Below are positions 26,004 through 33,617 of a DNA stretch of 64,000 nt, one piece after another (within the stretch, counting starts at the first letter, position 1; each line of letters begins with the position of its first letter). The position numbers were made by a program, and so were the translations under genes. This stretch comes from an uncultured Lachnospiraceae bacterium (GTDB taxonomy: Bacteria; Bacillota; Clostridia; Lachnospirales; Lachnospiraceae): positions 1-64,000 of the forward strand of contig CAOKOL010000004.1 in the NCBI GenBank assembly GCA_948470335.1, in the 5' to 3' direction. The notes beneath the pieces are model-generated. The model did not search any database and had not been told where the DNA came from. It saw nothing but the letters and a program-made list of their open reading frames with translations.

Positions 26004-26405
26004 TTACTGATCTTTGTCCTTCTGCACCGCGTCAATGATTTCCTCATCGGTTACATCTTCCGGACCGGAGGATTTGGTAAATTTATTCACCAGATCAGGC
26101 ACCATGTCCAGAAGCTTGGTAACGGTATCCTGATTCTTGATATTCACCAGTCTGGCCGTACCATTCTGGAGCACCAGCACCGCGCTCGGCGTAATCTTGC
26201 CGCCCAGTCCGCCGCCGGCTCCGCTTTTGACGTTGTTTGCGTTGGCTCCGGCCGCACACCCAAAAGAAACGTCCACCAGAGGCAGAATCACCGCCCCTTT
26301 TAGCTGAATCGGATCTCCCACCACCGTCTTCGTGGTCACAAAATTTTCCATGCCTTTAAACAATGATTCTACTGTCGATGAAAACTGATTTGTCACCGCC
26401 GCCAT
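26004..26405 (-). CDS. gerW: spore protein GerW/YtfJ
   Basis: A 133-residue member of the GerW (YtfJ) family, a forespore protein needed in Bacillus for germination with some nutrients. Family features: SLFKGMENFVTTKTVVGDPI near residue 15, PLVDVSFGCAAGA, a glycine-rich GAGGGLGGKITPSAV, and the end segment ITPSAVLVLQNGTARLV. It lies downstream of a DUF2953 gene as ytfJ lies with ytfI in Bacillus, supporting a sporulation link. Hairpin repeat copy D lies between the two. Confidence 0.92.
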   Translation of the reverse strand: MAAVTNQFSSTVESLFKGMENFVTTKTVVGDPIQLKGAVILPLVDVSFGCAAGANANNVKSGAGGGLGGKITPSAVLVLQNGTARLVNIKNQDTVTKLLDMVPDLVNKFTKSSGPEDVTDEEIIDAVQKDKDQ

Positions 26406-26418
26406 ATCATGCCCTCCT

Positions 26419-26525
26419 AATATAGTTCCGCTACAGTCCTTCCAAGCCCCCCTTGATCTGGAAAGATTTCCGGCCGCTTACGCGTCCGTAAATCCTTCCG
26501 GGGCTTGTACGGACTTCCGCTGATT
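26419..26525. repeat. hairpin intergenic repeat, copy D
   Basis: Hairpin at 26443-26507 with outer stem CAAGCCCC/GGGGCTTG, inner stem GGAAAGATTT/AAATCCTTCC (one mismatch) and apical CGC-TTAC-GCG. All three stems differ from copy A by paired changes. It lies between the DUF2953 gene and gerW. Confidence 0.8.
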
Positions 26526-26527
26526 TA

Positions 26528-27586
26528 TTATCTTTTTTTCAAAATTTTTTTAATCATTTTCCGGCATCCTCTGTTAAACAGCAGCCGGACGCCCTTGCAC
26601 AGAAGCGTCCCTGCCCGAACGCGTCCTCTTGCATACAGATCTCCCTCCAGAATCAGCTTGTCCGTCTGAAATTCCGGCACCAGATCCACAGTTTTATAAT
26701 AGTATGCGTAAAATACCGACGCATATCCCAAAAGTTTTCCGGTCAGCGACGGGTCCTGAAACCCGAAATGCAGATACAGCCGCAGCTTTCTGGGCCGGAT
26801 ATGCCGGAACACGCCGCCGGTCTGCTTCCATAAAAGACGGAACAGGCTCTGGTTGTCCGCATCCTGTATCAATTCCATCAGGCTGTTTTTCTTTTCCGCC
26901 AGTTTTTCTACGCTTTGTTTCAGCTTTTCGATTTTTTCCGGAATGTTTTGAAAAACCCTTCTGATTTTATCAATCAGCTTCCCGATCCGGTCGGCCAGAG
27001 AAGATGTTTCCTTTTCCGATTCAAAAGCTTCTCCCATATCGAAGGATTCCGCTTCCGCATTCGGTTCTGCATGTGATTCATCTGCTTTTGCCGTCTCACT
27101 CCATTCTGCGGTTTCTTCCTCAGGCTTCGCCGATGTTTCCGGGTCTTCTGTGGTTCCCTCCGCCGTTTCTTCCGACGGACTGTCCGCATTTTCCAGCCCT
27201 TCCTCCAGCAATTCCAGAAGCTGTTCTTCCCCAAATTCGATATCGCTGTCTTCGTTCCCGTCTTCCTCTCCGTTCCGGTCCCGCAGCTTCATGTCCCCTT
27301 CCGTGTCTTCGGTGCTCTTTTTTCTTCCTCCCAGCCGGATTCCCAGTATCCGGACTGCCAGGTCAAAAGGTCCCCCTTTGGGATGATAGCGGACCCTGAC
27401 GGACAGCAGATGCAAAAGCCAGGTGATGCGCACATCCACATCCGGATTTTTTTCCAGCACCGAAGCCTTTAAACGGTATCGCACCGGCACCAGCAAAACC
27501 AGCAGCATCACCGCAAAAATCAGTCCCACCACGGCCAGCAGCAGAATCCCTATGATTTTCAGTATAAACAGAATTCCATGAAGCAT
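26528..27586 (-). CDS. DUF2953 domain membrane protein (YtfI-like)
   Basis: A 352-residue protein with one N-terminal membrane segment (about residues 5-32, rich in Leu, Ile and Val). A very acidic, low-complexity middle follows (about 95-200, many Glu and Ser), then the DUF2953 C-terminal domain (KLRLYLHFGFQDPSLTGKLL near residue 272). It is the partner of the GerW-type gene downstream, as in Bacillus ytfI-ytfJ. The acidic insert is longer than I would expect. Probably a sporulation membrane protein; the function is not established. Confidence 0.82.
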   Translation of the reverse strand: MLHGILFILKIIGILLLAVVGLIFAVMLLVLLVPVRYRLKASVLEKNPDVDVRITWLLHLLSVRVRYHPKGGPFDLAVRILGIRLGGRKKSTEDTEGDMKLRDRNGEEDGNEDSDIEFGEEQLLELLEEGLENADSPSEETAEGTTEDPETSAKPEEETAEWSETAKADESHAEPNAEAESFDMGEAFESEKETSSLADRIGKLIDKIRRVFQNIPEKIEKLKQSVEKLAEKKNSLMELIQDADNQSLFRLLWKQTGGVFRHIRPRKLRLYLHFGFQDPSLTGKLLGYASVFYAYYYKTVDLVPEFQTDKLILEGDLYARGRVRAGTLLCKGVRLLFNRGCRKMIKKILKKR

Positions 27587-27589
27587 CCG

Positions 27590-27934
27590 TCAGGCCTCCC
27601 TGCAGTCCGTCCACTGCATCTTGCTCCGGTAGTATGTTCTGGTGTCGAAACCGCCCGTAGCCTGATACACTTCCTGCACCAGCTCCGCAGCCAGCTCCAC
27701 AGCCTGTCCTCTGCTTTTCGCCAGTCCGATCACGTCAGCCCGGTAACAGGGAAAGCTTTCCTGCAAAAAAACATAAGCGGGATAAATATCAAACAGATTA
27801 TGCTCCCCAAAAGGCAGCACAATCAGCCAGGCATCTTTTTCAAAATGGTTCTGGCTGATTCTGCGGATGATTTTCTCCGCTTTTTTTCCCGAAAGTTTTT
27901 TTACATGCAATGGCTGAAACCATCTGAAATCCAT
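27590..27934 (-). CDS. conserved hypothetical protein, 114 aa
   Basis: Not assigned to a family. The sequence is compact and looks globular: WFQPLHVKKLSGKKAEKII, then a beta-rich WLIVLPFGEHNLFDIYP, and a C-terminal helix (GQAVELAAELVQEVYQATGG). No membrane segment, cysteine cluster or nucleotide-binding loop is seen. It lies 3 bases upstream of the DUF2953 gene and 7 bases after cinA, so it belongs to the same transcript. Confidence 0.72.
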   Translation of the reverse strand: MDFRWFQPLHVKKLSGKKAEKIIRRISQNHFEKDAWLIVLPFGEHNLFDIYPAYVFLQESFPCYRADVIGLAKSRGQAVELAAELVQEVYQATGGFDTRTYYRSKMQWTDCREA

Positions 27935-27941
27935 TTTATCC

Positions 27942-29285
27942 CTATTTTCCTTTGCACTGCTCCAAAATGCATCTTCTGGCCAGATCCAGGGCCGCCGATG
28001 CCGCCAGCTCCCTGATCTTCTCCCGGTTTCCGGTAAAATTGTACTCTTTTACAACGGTTTTCCCTTTCAGGCAGCAGCCGATATAGACTCTGCCCAGAGG
28101 AACTTCCGGCGTGGCCCCGTCCGGGCCTGCCAGCCCGGTCACGGACACGCACATATCACTGTCATTGGCAAATACGCCGCCGATAGCCATTTCTTTTGCC
28201 GCCTCCGCGCTGACTGCCGTATACTTTTTCAGCGTGGTTTTGCTCACATCCAGAAACTTTCTTTTCGCCTTATTGGAATAGGTGACAAAGCCCTCGGAAA
28301 ATACGTCCGACACTCCCGGCACGCTGACCAGACGGGCCGCCACCATTCCGCCGGTACAGGACTCCGCCGTGGTCATCGTCAGATCATACTTGTTCAGCAG
28401 CTTTACCACGGCCATCTCCAGAGACACCTCCGGTTTTGCCGTATAAACGTCGTCGCCAAACCGTTTTTTCAGTTCCTTTACACAGGGCTTAATCAGCTTC
28501 TGAGCATCTTCTTTCGTTTTTCCGCTGGCCGTCACCCGGATATGCACCTCGCCGGTCTTGGCATAAGTGGCGATGGTGGGATTGGTCTGACTGTCCACCA
28601 GGTCCAGCACCCTGGTCTCTGCGGCGCTTTCCCCCACACCGCAGATTTTTACCACTGCGGAGAGAAATACCTGGCCGCTTTTCTTCACCAGATAGGGCTT
28701 TACCTGTTCCAGAAACATAGGCTTCATTTCCCCCGGCGGGCCGGGCAGCAGAACCGCCGTTTTTCCCTTCCGTTCCATCACAAGCCCCGGAGCGGTTCCG
28801 TTTGGATTGCGCAGCAGAAAACAATGGTCGGCTTCCGGGTCCGCTGGGCCGTTCCCGTCATTTCCGCCCTCACCGCCGTTTTTTGCACCGTCCCTCTTCC
28901 AGTCCGCATAGACAGCCCCGCGGGGCGCCATGGCCTGTTTGTAATTATTTTCGGTGACGGTCATTTTAAGTCTGCTCATAAAGGCGTCCAGCTCCGCCCG
29001 CACCTCGGCATTTTCCGCCAGCTCAATTCCCATCGTCCGGGCGCAGACCTCTTTTGTCAGGTCGTCCTCCGTAGGGCCCAGGCCGCCGCACAGGATAATC
29101 AGATCACTGCGGGAAAAAGCGGAAGATATTACGGCGGACAGCCGTTCCTCATTGTCCCCCACCACGGTCTGATAGTAAACAGGCAGTCCCATCGCCGCAC
29201 ACTGTTCCGATAAAAACTGTCCGTTGGTATTCACGATATTGCCCAGCAAAAGCTCGGTTCCCACAAAAATCATTTCTACTGTCAT
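27942..29285 (-). CDS. cinA: competence/damage-inducible protein CinA
   Basis: A two-domain protein. The N-terminal MoCF-like domain (EMIFVGTELLLGNIVNTNG, LIILCGGLGPTEDDLTKEV) has ADP-ribose pyrophosphatase-type roles in relatives. The C-terminal CinA domain (TTAESCTGGMVAARLVSVPG, FSEGFVTYSNKAK) is a nicotinamide mononucleotide deamidase. Together they recycle pyridine nucleotides. There is an unusual Gly/Asn-rich insertion around residues 132-150 (NGGEGGNDGNG). It sits with pgsA and rimO, a common order in Clostridia. 447 aa, slightly longer than typical because of the insert. Confidence 0.94.
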   Translation of the reverse strand: MTVEMIFVGTELLLGNIVNTNGQFLSEQCAAMGLPVYYQTVVGDNEERLSAVISSAFSRSDLIILCGGLGPTEDDLTKEVCARTMGIELAENAEVRAELDAFMSRLKMTVTENNYKQAMAPRGAVYADWKRDGAKNGGEGGNDGNGPADPEADHCFLLRNPNGTAPGLVMERKGKTAVLLPGPPGEMKPMFLEQVKPYLVKKSGQVFLSAVVKICGVGESAAETRVLDLVDSQTNPTIATYAKTGEVHIRVTASGKTKEDAQKLIKPCVKELKKRFGDDVYTAKPEVSLEMAVVKLLNKYDLTMTTAESCTGGMVAARLVSVPGVSDVFSEGFVTYSNKAKRKFLDVSKTTLKKYTAVSAEAAKEMAIGGVFANDSDMCVSVTGLAGPDGATPEVPLGRVYIGCCLKGKTVVKEYNFTGNREKIRELAASAALDLARRCILEQCKGK

Positions 29286-29343
29286 AAAAGCCTCCCTTAC
29301 GGAACGATGTCTCGCAGAGTTTCGCAGCGCCGCTGTGCCGGTC

Positions 29344-29892
29344 TCAGTCTTTCAGCACATCCTTATTTTTCATCAGGTAATCAATTAATGATACCAGCGT
29401 CAGAATCATCGCAACCCAGACAAAAATCTGCGTCAGCACGCCAAAAACCGGATGGTCGATATTCAGAATCAGCAGCACCACCATAATCATCTGAGAAGTG
29501 GTTTTAAACTTCCCCCAGTAGCTGGCGGCGATCACCACCCCCTTATCCGATGCCACCAGACGGAAGCCGCTGATAATAAACTCTCTGGATATAATAATCA
29601 GCACATACCAGGCCGGCAGACTGCCCAGCTCGATAAAACAGATCAGCGCCGCGCTGACCAGCAGCTTATCCGCCAGCGGGTCCATGAATTTCCCAAAATT
29701 TGTAACGAGATTATACTTTCTTGCGATTCTGCCGTCGAGAAAATCCGTCAGGCTGGCGATGACAAACAGCGCCAGCGCCACATATTTGGCCCATTCGCCT
29801 CCCACGTAGCTCATCTGAAAAATCACGTAAAAGGGAATCATAATCACTCTGAGGATCGTCAGCTTATTCGGCAGATTCATCGAACTCATCAT
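29344..29892 (-). CDS. pgsA: CDP-diacylglycerol-glycerol-3-phosphate 3-phosphatidyltransferase
   Basis: Makes phosphatidylglycerol phosphate in the cytoplasmic membrane. The CDP-alcohol phosphotransferase signature D-G-x2-A-R-x8-G-x3-D-x3-D is present as DFLDGRIARKYNLVTNFGK followed by FMDPLADK. Several hydrophobic segments and an N-terminal MNLPNKLTILRVIMIPF are typical. The start at 29892 has GGAG at good spacing and overlaps the rimO end by 29 bases; a second ATG at 29880 is also possible. Confidence 0.95.
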   Translation of the reverse strand: MMSSMNLPNKLTILRVIMIPFYVIFQMSYVGGEWAKYVALALFVIASLTDFLDGRIARKYNLVTNFGKFMDPLADKLLVSAALICFIELGSLPAWYVLIIISREFIISGFRLVASDKGVVIAASYWGKFKTTSQMIMVVLLILNIDHPVFGVLTQIFVWVAMILTLVSLIDYLMKNKDVLKD

Positions 29893-31237
29893 ATATTTCT
29901 CCTATCAGATCATAGTCCACGGCCCCCGTCACCTTCACGGTCACGAAATCACCGGTCACAAGAATCTCTCCGGTCTGAACGAAAATATACCCGTCCACGC
30001 CGGGAGCGTCCATATAAGTACGGCCCACATAGGCGGCTTCGTCGGCCACCTTCCCCTCAATCATCACGGTCAGAATCCTGCCGATCTGATCCTGGCAGGT
30101 GTCAAATGCGATCTCCTGCTGCAGCTCCATCAGCCGGTCCCTGCGGCTCGCCTTCACCTCCTCCGGAACCTGGTCCGGATAAGAAAATGCCGGCGTGCCT
30201 TCTTCGGGAGAATAGGCAAATACGCCCAGCCGCTCAAAACCTGCCATATCGGCAAATTCATACAGCGTCTGAAAATCTTCCTCCGTCTCTCCGGGAAAAC
30301 CGGTCAGCAGCGTGGTGCGCAGCGCGATATCAGGAATCCGGCCCCGCAGCTTTTCAATCATATCCAAAAGCCCCTGCCGGCTGGTCCTGCGGCCCATTCT
30401 TTTTAATATGGCGTCGCTGGCATGCTGCACGGGCATATCCAGATAGTGACACACCTTTTTCTCCGCGGCGATCACCTCGATCAGCTCATCGGTAATTTCT
30501 TCGGGATAACAGTAGAGCAGCCTGATCCAGTAAATGCCGGGAATCCCGGCCAGTCTGCGAAGAAGTTCGGGAAGCATTTTTTTCCCGTACAGGTCCGTGC
30601 CGTAAACCGTCGTCTCCTGGGCTACCAGAATCAGCTCCCGCACCCCCCGCTCTGCCAGCGCCTGCCCATCCTGAACAAGCTGCTCCATGGGAACGCTTCT
30701 GTAATTTCCCCGCACTTTCGGAATCACGCAGTAGGTGCAGCGTTTGTCACAGCCCTCGGCGATTTTCAGGTAGGCATAATGGCCTCCCGTAGTAACCACC
30801 CGTTTTCCCTGATCCGTAACCAGCCGGTCCACGCTCTGAAACCGGCGGGGCTTTTTCCCTTCCAGCGCTTCCTCGATCAGTGTGACAATCTGATCATAGG
30901 CCGTAGTGCCCAGTATGCCGTCCAGCTCCGGAATATCCTCCAGGATTTCTTCACTGTACCGCTGGGCCAGACAGCCTGTCGCCACCAGCGCCTTACAGCG
31001 GCCGCAGCTTTTCTGCCGGGCCATCTCCAGAATCGTCTGAATGCTTTCTTCTTTGGCATCCCCGATAAAACAGCAGGTGTTTACCACGATCACCTCCGCT
31101 TCCGACTCGTCGTCGGTGAAGGTGTACCCCTGGTCCGTCAGCAGCCCCAGCATGGCTTCGGAATCGGCCAGATTTTTATCGCAGCCCAGAGAGACAAACA
31201 GAACCTTTGGCTTTCGGCCCTTTTCCGTCTCCATCAT
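29864..31237 (-). CDS. rimO: ribosomal protein S12 methylthiotransferase RimO
   Basis: Radical-SAM enzyme that methylthiolates an aspartate of ribosomal protein S12. The N-terminal UPF0004 domain has SLGCDKNLADSEAMLG and conserved cysteines for the auxiliary cluster (VNTCCFIG, ATGCLAQ). The radical-SAM motif is CDKRCTYCVIPKVRG near residue 153, and the C-terminus is a TRAM domain. The SLGC-x-KN start separates RimO from MiaB. It overlaps rpoZ by 4 bases and pgsA by 29, in a compact operon running from yicC. Confidence 0.95.
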   Translation of the reverse strand: MMETEKGRKPKVLFVSLGCDKNLADSEAMLGLLTDQGYTFTDDESEAEVIVVNTCCFIGDAKEESIQTILEMARQKSCGRCKALVATGCLAQRYSEEILEDIPELDGILGTTAYDQIVTLIEEALEGKKPRRFQSVDRLVTDQGKRVVTTGGHYAYLKIAEGCDKRCTYCVIPKVRGNYRSVPMEQLVQDGQALAERGVRELILVAQETTVYGTDLYGKKMLPELLRRLAGIPGIYWIRLLYCYPEEITDELIEVIAAEKKVCHYLDMPVQHASDAILKRMGRRTSRQGLLDMIEKLRGRIPDIALRTTLLTGFPGETEEDFQTLYEFADMAGFERLGVFAYSPEEGTPAFSYPDQVPEEVKASRRDRLMELQQEIAFDTCQDQIGRILTVMIEGKVADEAAYVGRTYMDAPGVDGYIFVQTGEILVTGDFVTVKVTGAVDYDLIGEIYDEFDESAE

Positions 31238-31491
31238 ACTTCAATCTCGTCTTCCGCTACGTCGTCCTCGCCCACGATTGTCACCTTGCCCTCGGCCACT
31301 TCCTCCACGGCGATAGACAGAGGCTTCTTGGTCTTTCCGCCCACCAGCTTTTCATCGCCGCCGATCAGTTGTCTGGCTCTTTTGGCCGTGGCGATCACCA
31401 CGGAATAACGGCTGTTGACAATCGGTTCTTCTCCCGGCTCCACGTCCTGGTTAATGGTATCAAGTAAATCATTATAAGATGGATGCAGCAT
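31234..31491 (-). CDS. rpoZ: RNA polymerase omega subunit
   Basis: 85-residue omega subunit, which helps RNA polymerase assembly. Recognised by MLHPSYNDLL, then SRYSVVIATAKRARQLIGG near residue 27 and KPLSIAVEEVAEGKV. The acidic C-terminus is normal. It lies 5 bases after gmk and overlaps rimO by 4, the standard gmk-rpoZ order. Confidence 0.95.
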   Translation of the reverse strand: MLHPSYNDLLDTINQDVEPGEEPIVNSRYSVVIATAKRARQLIGGDEKLVGGKTKKPLSIAVEEVAEGKVTIVGEDDVAEDEIEV

Positions 31492-31496
31492 AAAAA

Positions 31497-32132
31497 TCAG
31501 TCTCCTTTCACCATTGCCTTTAATTCTTCCTGAATGCTTTTTACCTGGCCAAGCCTAGCCTTTGCTCTGCTGTGAGCGCTCTGAATCAGCCCGTGCAGCC
31601 CTTCCACACATTCCTGAAGGTCATTATTTTCCAATATATAATCATAGGCTTCCACGCCCTCGGCTTCGTCCACCGCCCGGCGTAGCCTTGCCATGATTAC
31701 GTCCTGATCTTCCGTTCCTCTGCCCGCCAGACGCTCTTTTAATTCACCGGCGGAAGGAGGAATCAGAAAAATCAGCAGGCAGTCGGGAGACTGTCTTTTA
31801 ATCTCCAGCGCCCCCTGAATTTCAATTTCCAGAATCACGTCCTTCCCCTGGTCAAGCTGTTCCTCCACAAAGGTTCTGGGCGTGCCGTAATAGTGATCCA
31901 CGTACCGGGCATATTCGTAAAACGCGCCTTCGCCGATCATTTTTTCAAATTCCCCGGCAGTCAGAAAATAATACTCCCGCCCATGGACTTCTCCCTCGCG
32001 GGGCGCCCTGGTGGTAGCCGATACCGACAGCGCATACCGGTCATACCGGCGCAGCAGTTCTTTCACCACGGTTCCCTTTCCGGTACCGGAAAATCCGGAA
32101 AGCACCGTCAGCACTCCTTTTTCTTTCATCAT
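31497..32132 (-). CDS. gmk: guanylate kinase
   Basis: Phosphorylates GMP to GDP. P-loop VLSGFSGTGKGTVVKELL near residue 10, the GMP-binding stretch SVSATTRAPREGEVHGREYYF and the lid region with RGTEDQDVIMARL. The chosen start at 32132 (MMKEKGV) follows AAAGGCGG at good spacing; the frame extends two codons further to a GTG. Followed by rpoZ in the usual order. Confidence 0.96.
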   Translation of the reverse strand: MMKEKGVLTVLSGFSGTGKGTVVKELLRRYDRYALSVSATTRAPREGEVHGREYYFLTAGEFEKMIGEGAFYEYARYVDHYYGTPRTFVEEQLDQGKDVILEIEIQGALEIKRQSPDCLLIFLIPPSAGELKERLAGRGTEDQDVIMARLRRAVDEAEGVEAYDYILENNDLQECVEGLHGLIQSAHSRAKARLGQVKSIQEELKAMVKGD

Positions 32133-32208
32133 CAACACCGCCTTTTATATACAGTTCCGTATCCGTCCGCACACCGCACCCGGTTCTGGTTCCATTCCCG
32201 GCCGCTGT

Positions 32209-32460
32209 CTATTCATCTTCCTCTTTATCCCTGCAGCGCCCTGCGATGGTTTCGGGCAGGAGGGCGGACAGAATGATGTAATCGCAGTCCGTAATAATCA
32301 CCCCCTGGGTTTTCCTTCCCTGGGTAGCGTCGATGGCCGTTCCCTTATCCTTGGCGGTCTGGACCATCCGTTTGATCGGCGCCGACTCCGGGCTGACCAC
32401 GGAAACGATTTTGTCAAAATTTACCATATTTCCATAACCGATATGAATCAGTCTTCCCAA
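32209..32460 (-). CDS. remA: RemA family regulator (DUF370)
   Basis: 83-residue DNA-binding regulator of the RemA family, which in Bacillus activates biofilm matrix operons and osmoprotection genes. The family core is intact: [26 protein letters not shown] and [20 protein letters not shown]. Its position between yicC and gmk is the same as in many Firmicutes. Because this genome carries a TasA-like fibre locus (40963-56427), RemA is a plausible regulator of it, though that is inference. Confidence 0.95.
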   Translation of the reverse strand: MGRLIHIGYGNMVNFDKIVSVVSPESAPIKRMVQTAKDKGTAIDATQGRKTQGVIITDCDYIILSALLPETIAGRCRDKEEDE

Positions 32461-32474
32461 CGCTGCGCCTGCCT

Positions 32475-33353
32475 TTACTCAATATTCTGAACCTGTTCCC
32501 GCACCTTTTCGATCTCCGTTTTCAGATCAATGGCCACGGAAGATATCTCTATGTCGTTGGACTTGGACAGGATCGTGTTTGCCTCCCGGTTCATCTCCTG
32601 GGCAATAAAATCCAGCTTCCGCCCTACGGGGCCGCCGGTCAGCAGCGCATCCTTCATGGCGGCGATATGGGACCGCAGCCTCACCGTTTCCTCATCCACG
32701 CAGATTTTGTCGGCAAAGATGGTCACTTCCGTCAGAACCCTGGCTTCCTCCAGTTCCCGTTCTTCCAGAACCTCTCGGATTTTATCCCGAAGTTTGGTCT
32801 TATATTCTTCCAGAATCACAGGAGAACGCCTTTCGATCTCGTCCACCCGCAGAAGCATCTGCTCCAGCTTTCCGATCAGGTCGGCTTTCAACTGATCGCC
32901 TTCCGCCCGTCTGCTTCCCACAAATTTCTCCGCGCTTCCCCGCACCGCTTCCAGCAGAAGATTCAAAAGGGTTTCCTCATCATCCTCCGCCTGCTCCATC
33001 GTAACCACCTCCGGCATACGGGCCAGAGAGACGGCATTTACCTCCTTCGCAAAGCCAAAGGTATCCTCCATCTTCCGGAAAATATCCATATACTCCCTGG
33101 CGATGGACTCATTGTATTTCAGGTTTACGGTTTCCTCGGAAAAATCTTCATACGTAATAAAAACATCCACTTTTCCCCGTTGGATGTATTCCTTCAGCAC
33201 GGTGCGGACCGACGACTCAAATGCGTTAAACTTCCGGGGCATCTTGATATTCAGATCAAAATAGCGGTGATTTACCGCTTTCATCTCCACGGTCATCTTA
33301 TACTTGTCATTGGAACACTCGCACCGGCCAAAGCCGGTCATACTGTTTAACAT
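32475..33353 (-). CDS. yicC: YicC/YloC family endoribonuclease
   Basis: YicC-family protein, recently recognised as an endoribonuclease group. Start at 33353 gives [19 protein letters not shown] after GAGGAAAGA; a longer frame adds 11 residues without support. The family marks are [19 protein letters not shown] near residue 28 and the C-terminal [20 protein letters not shown]. It is the first gene of the operon yicC-remA-gmk-rpoZ-rimO-pgsA-cinA, behind a strong promoter at 33496-33524. Confidence 0.94.
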   Translation of the reverse strand: MLNSMTGFGRCECSNDKYKMTVEMKAVNHRYFDLNIKMPRKFNAFESSVRTVLKEYIQRGKVDVFITYEDFSEETVNLKYNESIAREYMDIFRKMEDTFGFAKEVNAVSLARMPEVVTMEQAEDDEETLLNLLLEAVRGSAEKFVGSRRAEGDQLKADLIGKLEQMLLRVDEIERRSPVILEEYKTKLRDKIREVLEERELEEARVLTEVTIFADKICVDEETVRLRSHIAAMKDALLTGGPVGRKLDFIAQEMNREANTILSKSNDIEISSVAIDLKTEIEKVREQVQNIE

Positions 33354-33495
33354 TCTTTCCTCTTTCTGACGCACCTTTCGCGTCATCCAGGCAGATTCGG
33401 CAGTTCCCCGCCGAATTTCACTTCTTTCCGGCCGTCCCTGCTTTTCCTCCTTTTATTAAGGAATGTTTTCAGTCCGCAGACCACGGCTATCCTAC

Positions 33496-33524
33496 ATTAT
33501 AAGGGATTCTATCGGGCAAGTCAA
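33496..33524 (-). promoter_or_regulatory. sigma-A promoter of the yicC operon
   Basis: TTGACT (33519-33524) and TATAAT (33496-33501) on the minus strand with 17-base spacing, about 140 bases before yicC. Confidence 0.85.
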
Positions 33525-33555
33525 CATGCGGGTGAAAAAGTTGGAAAAGCCGGTA

Positions 33556-33584
33556 TTTACACCACCCTCCATCTCTGCTATAAT
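33556..33584 (+). promoter_or_regulatory. sigma-A promoter of rqcH
   Basis: TTTACA (33556-33561) and TATAAT (33579-33584), 17 bases apart, just upstream of rqcH. It diverges from the yicC promoter with the two -35 boxes about 30 bases apart. Confidence 0.85.
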
Positions 33585-33617
33585 GCAACGGAAATCTAAG
33601 ATAAAGGATGAAACGCT

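Noticed and set aside
27901..28152. Frames antisense to or out of frame with cinA and neighbours
   Set aside because: They overlap confidently assigned genes and have compositions typical of shadow frames.
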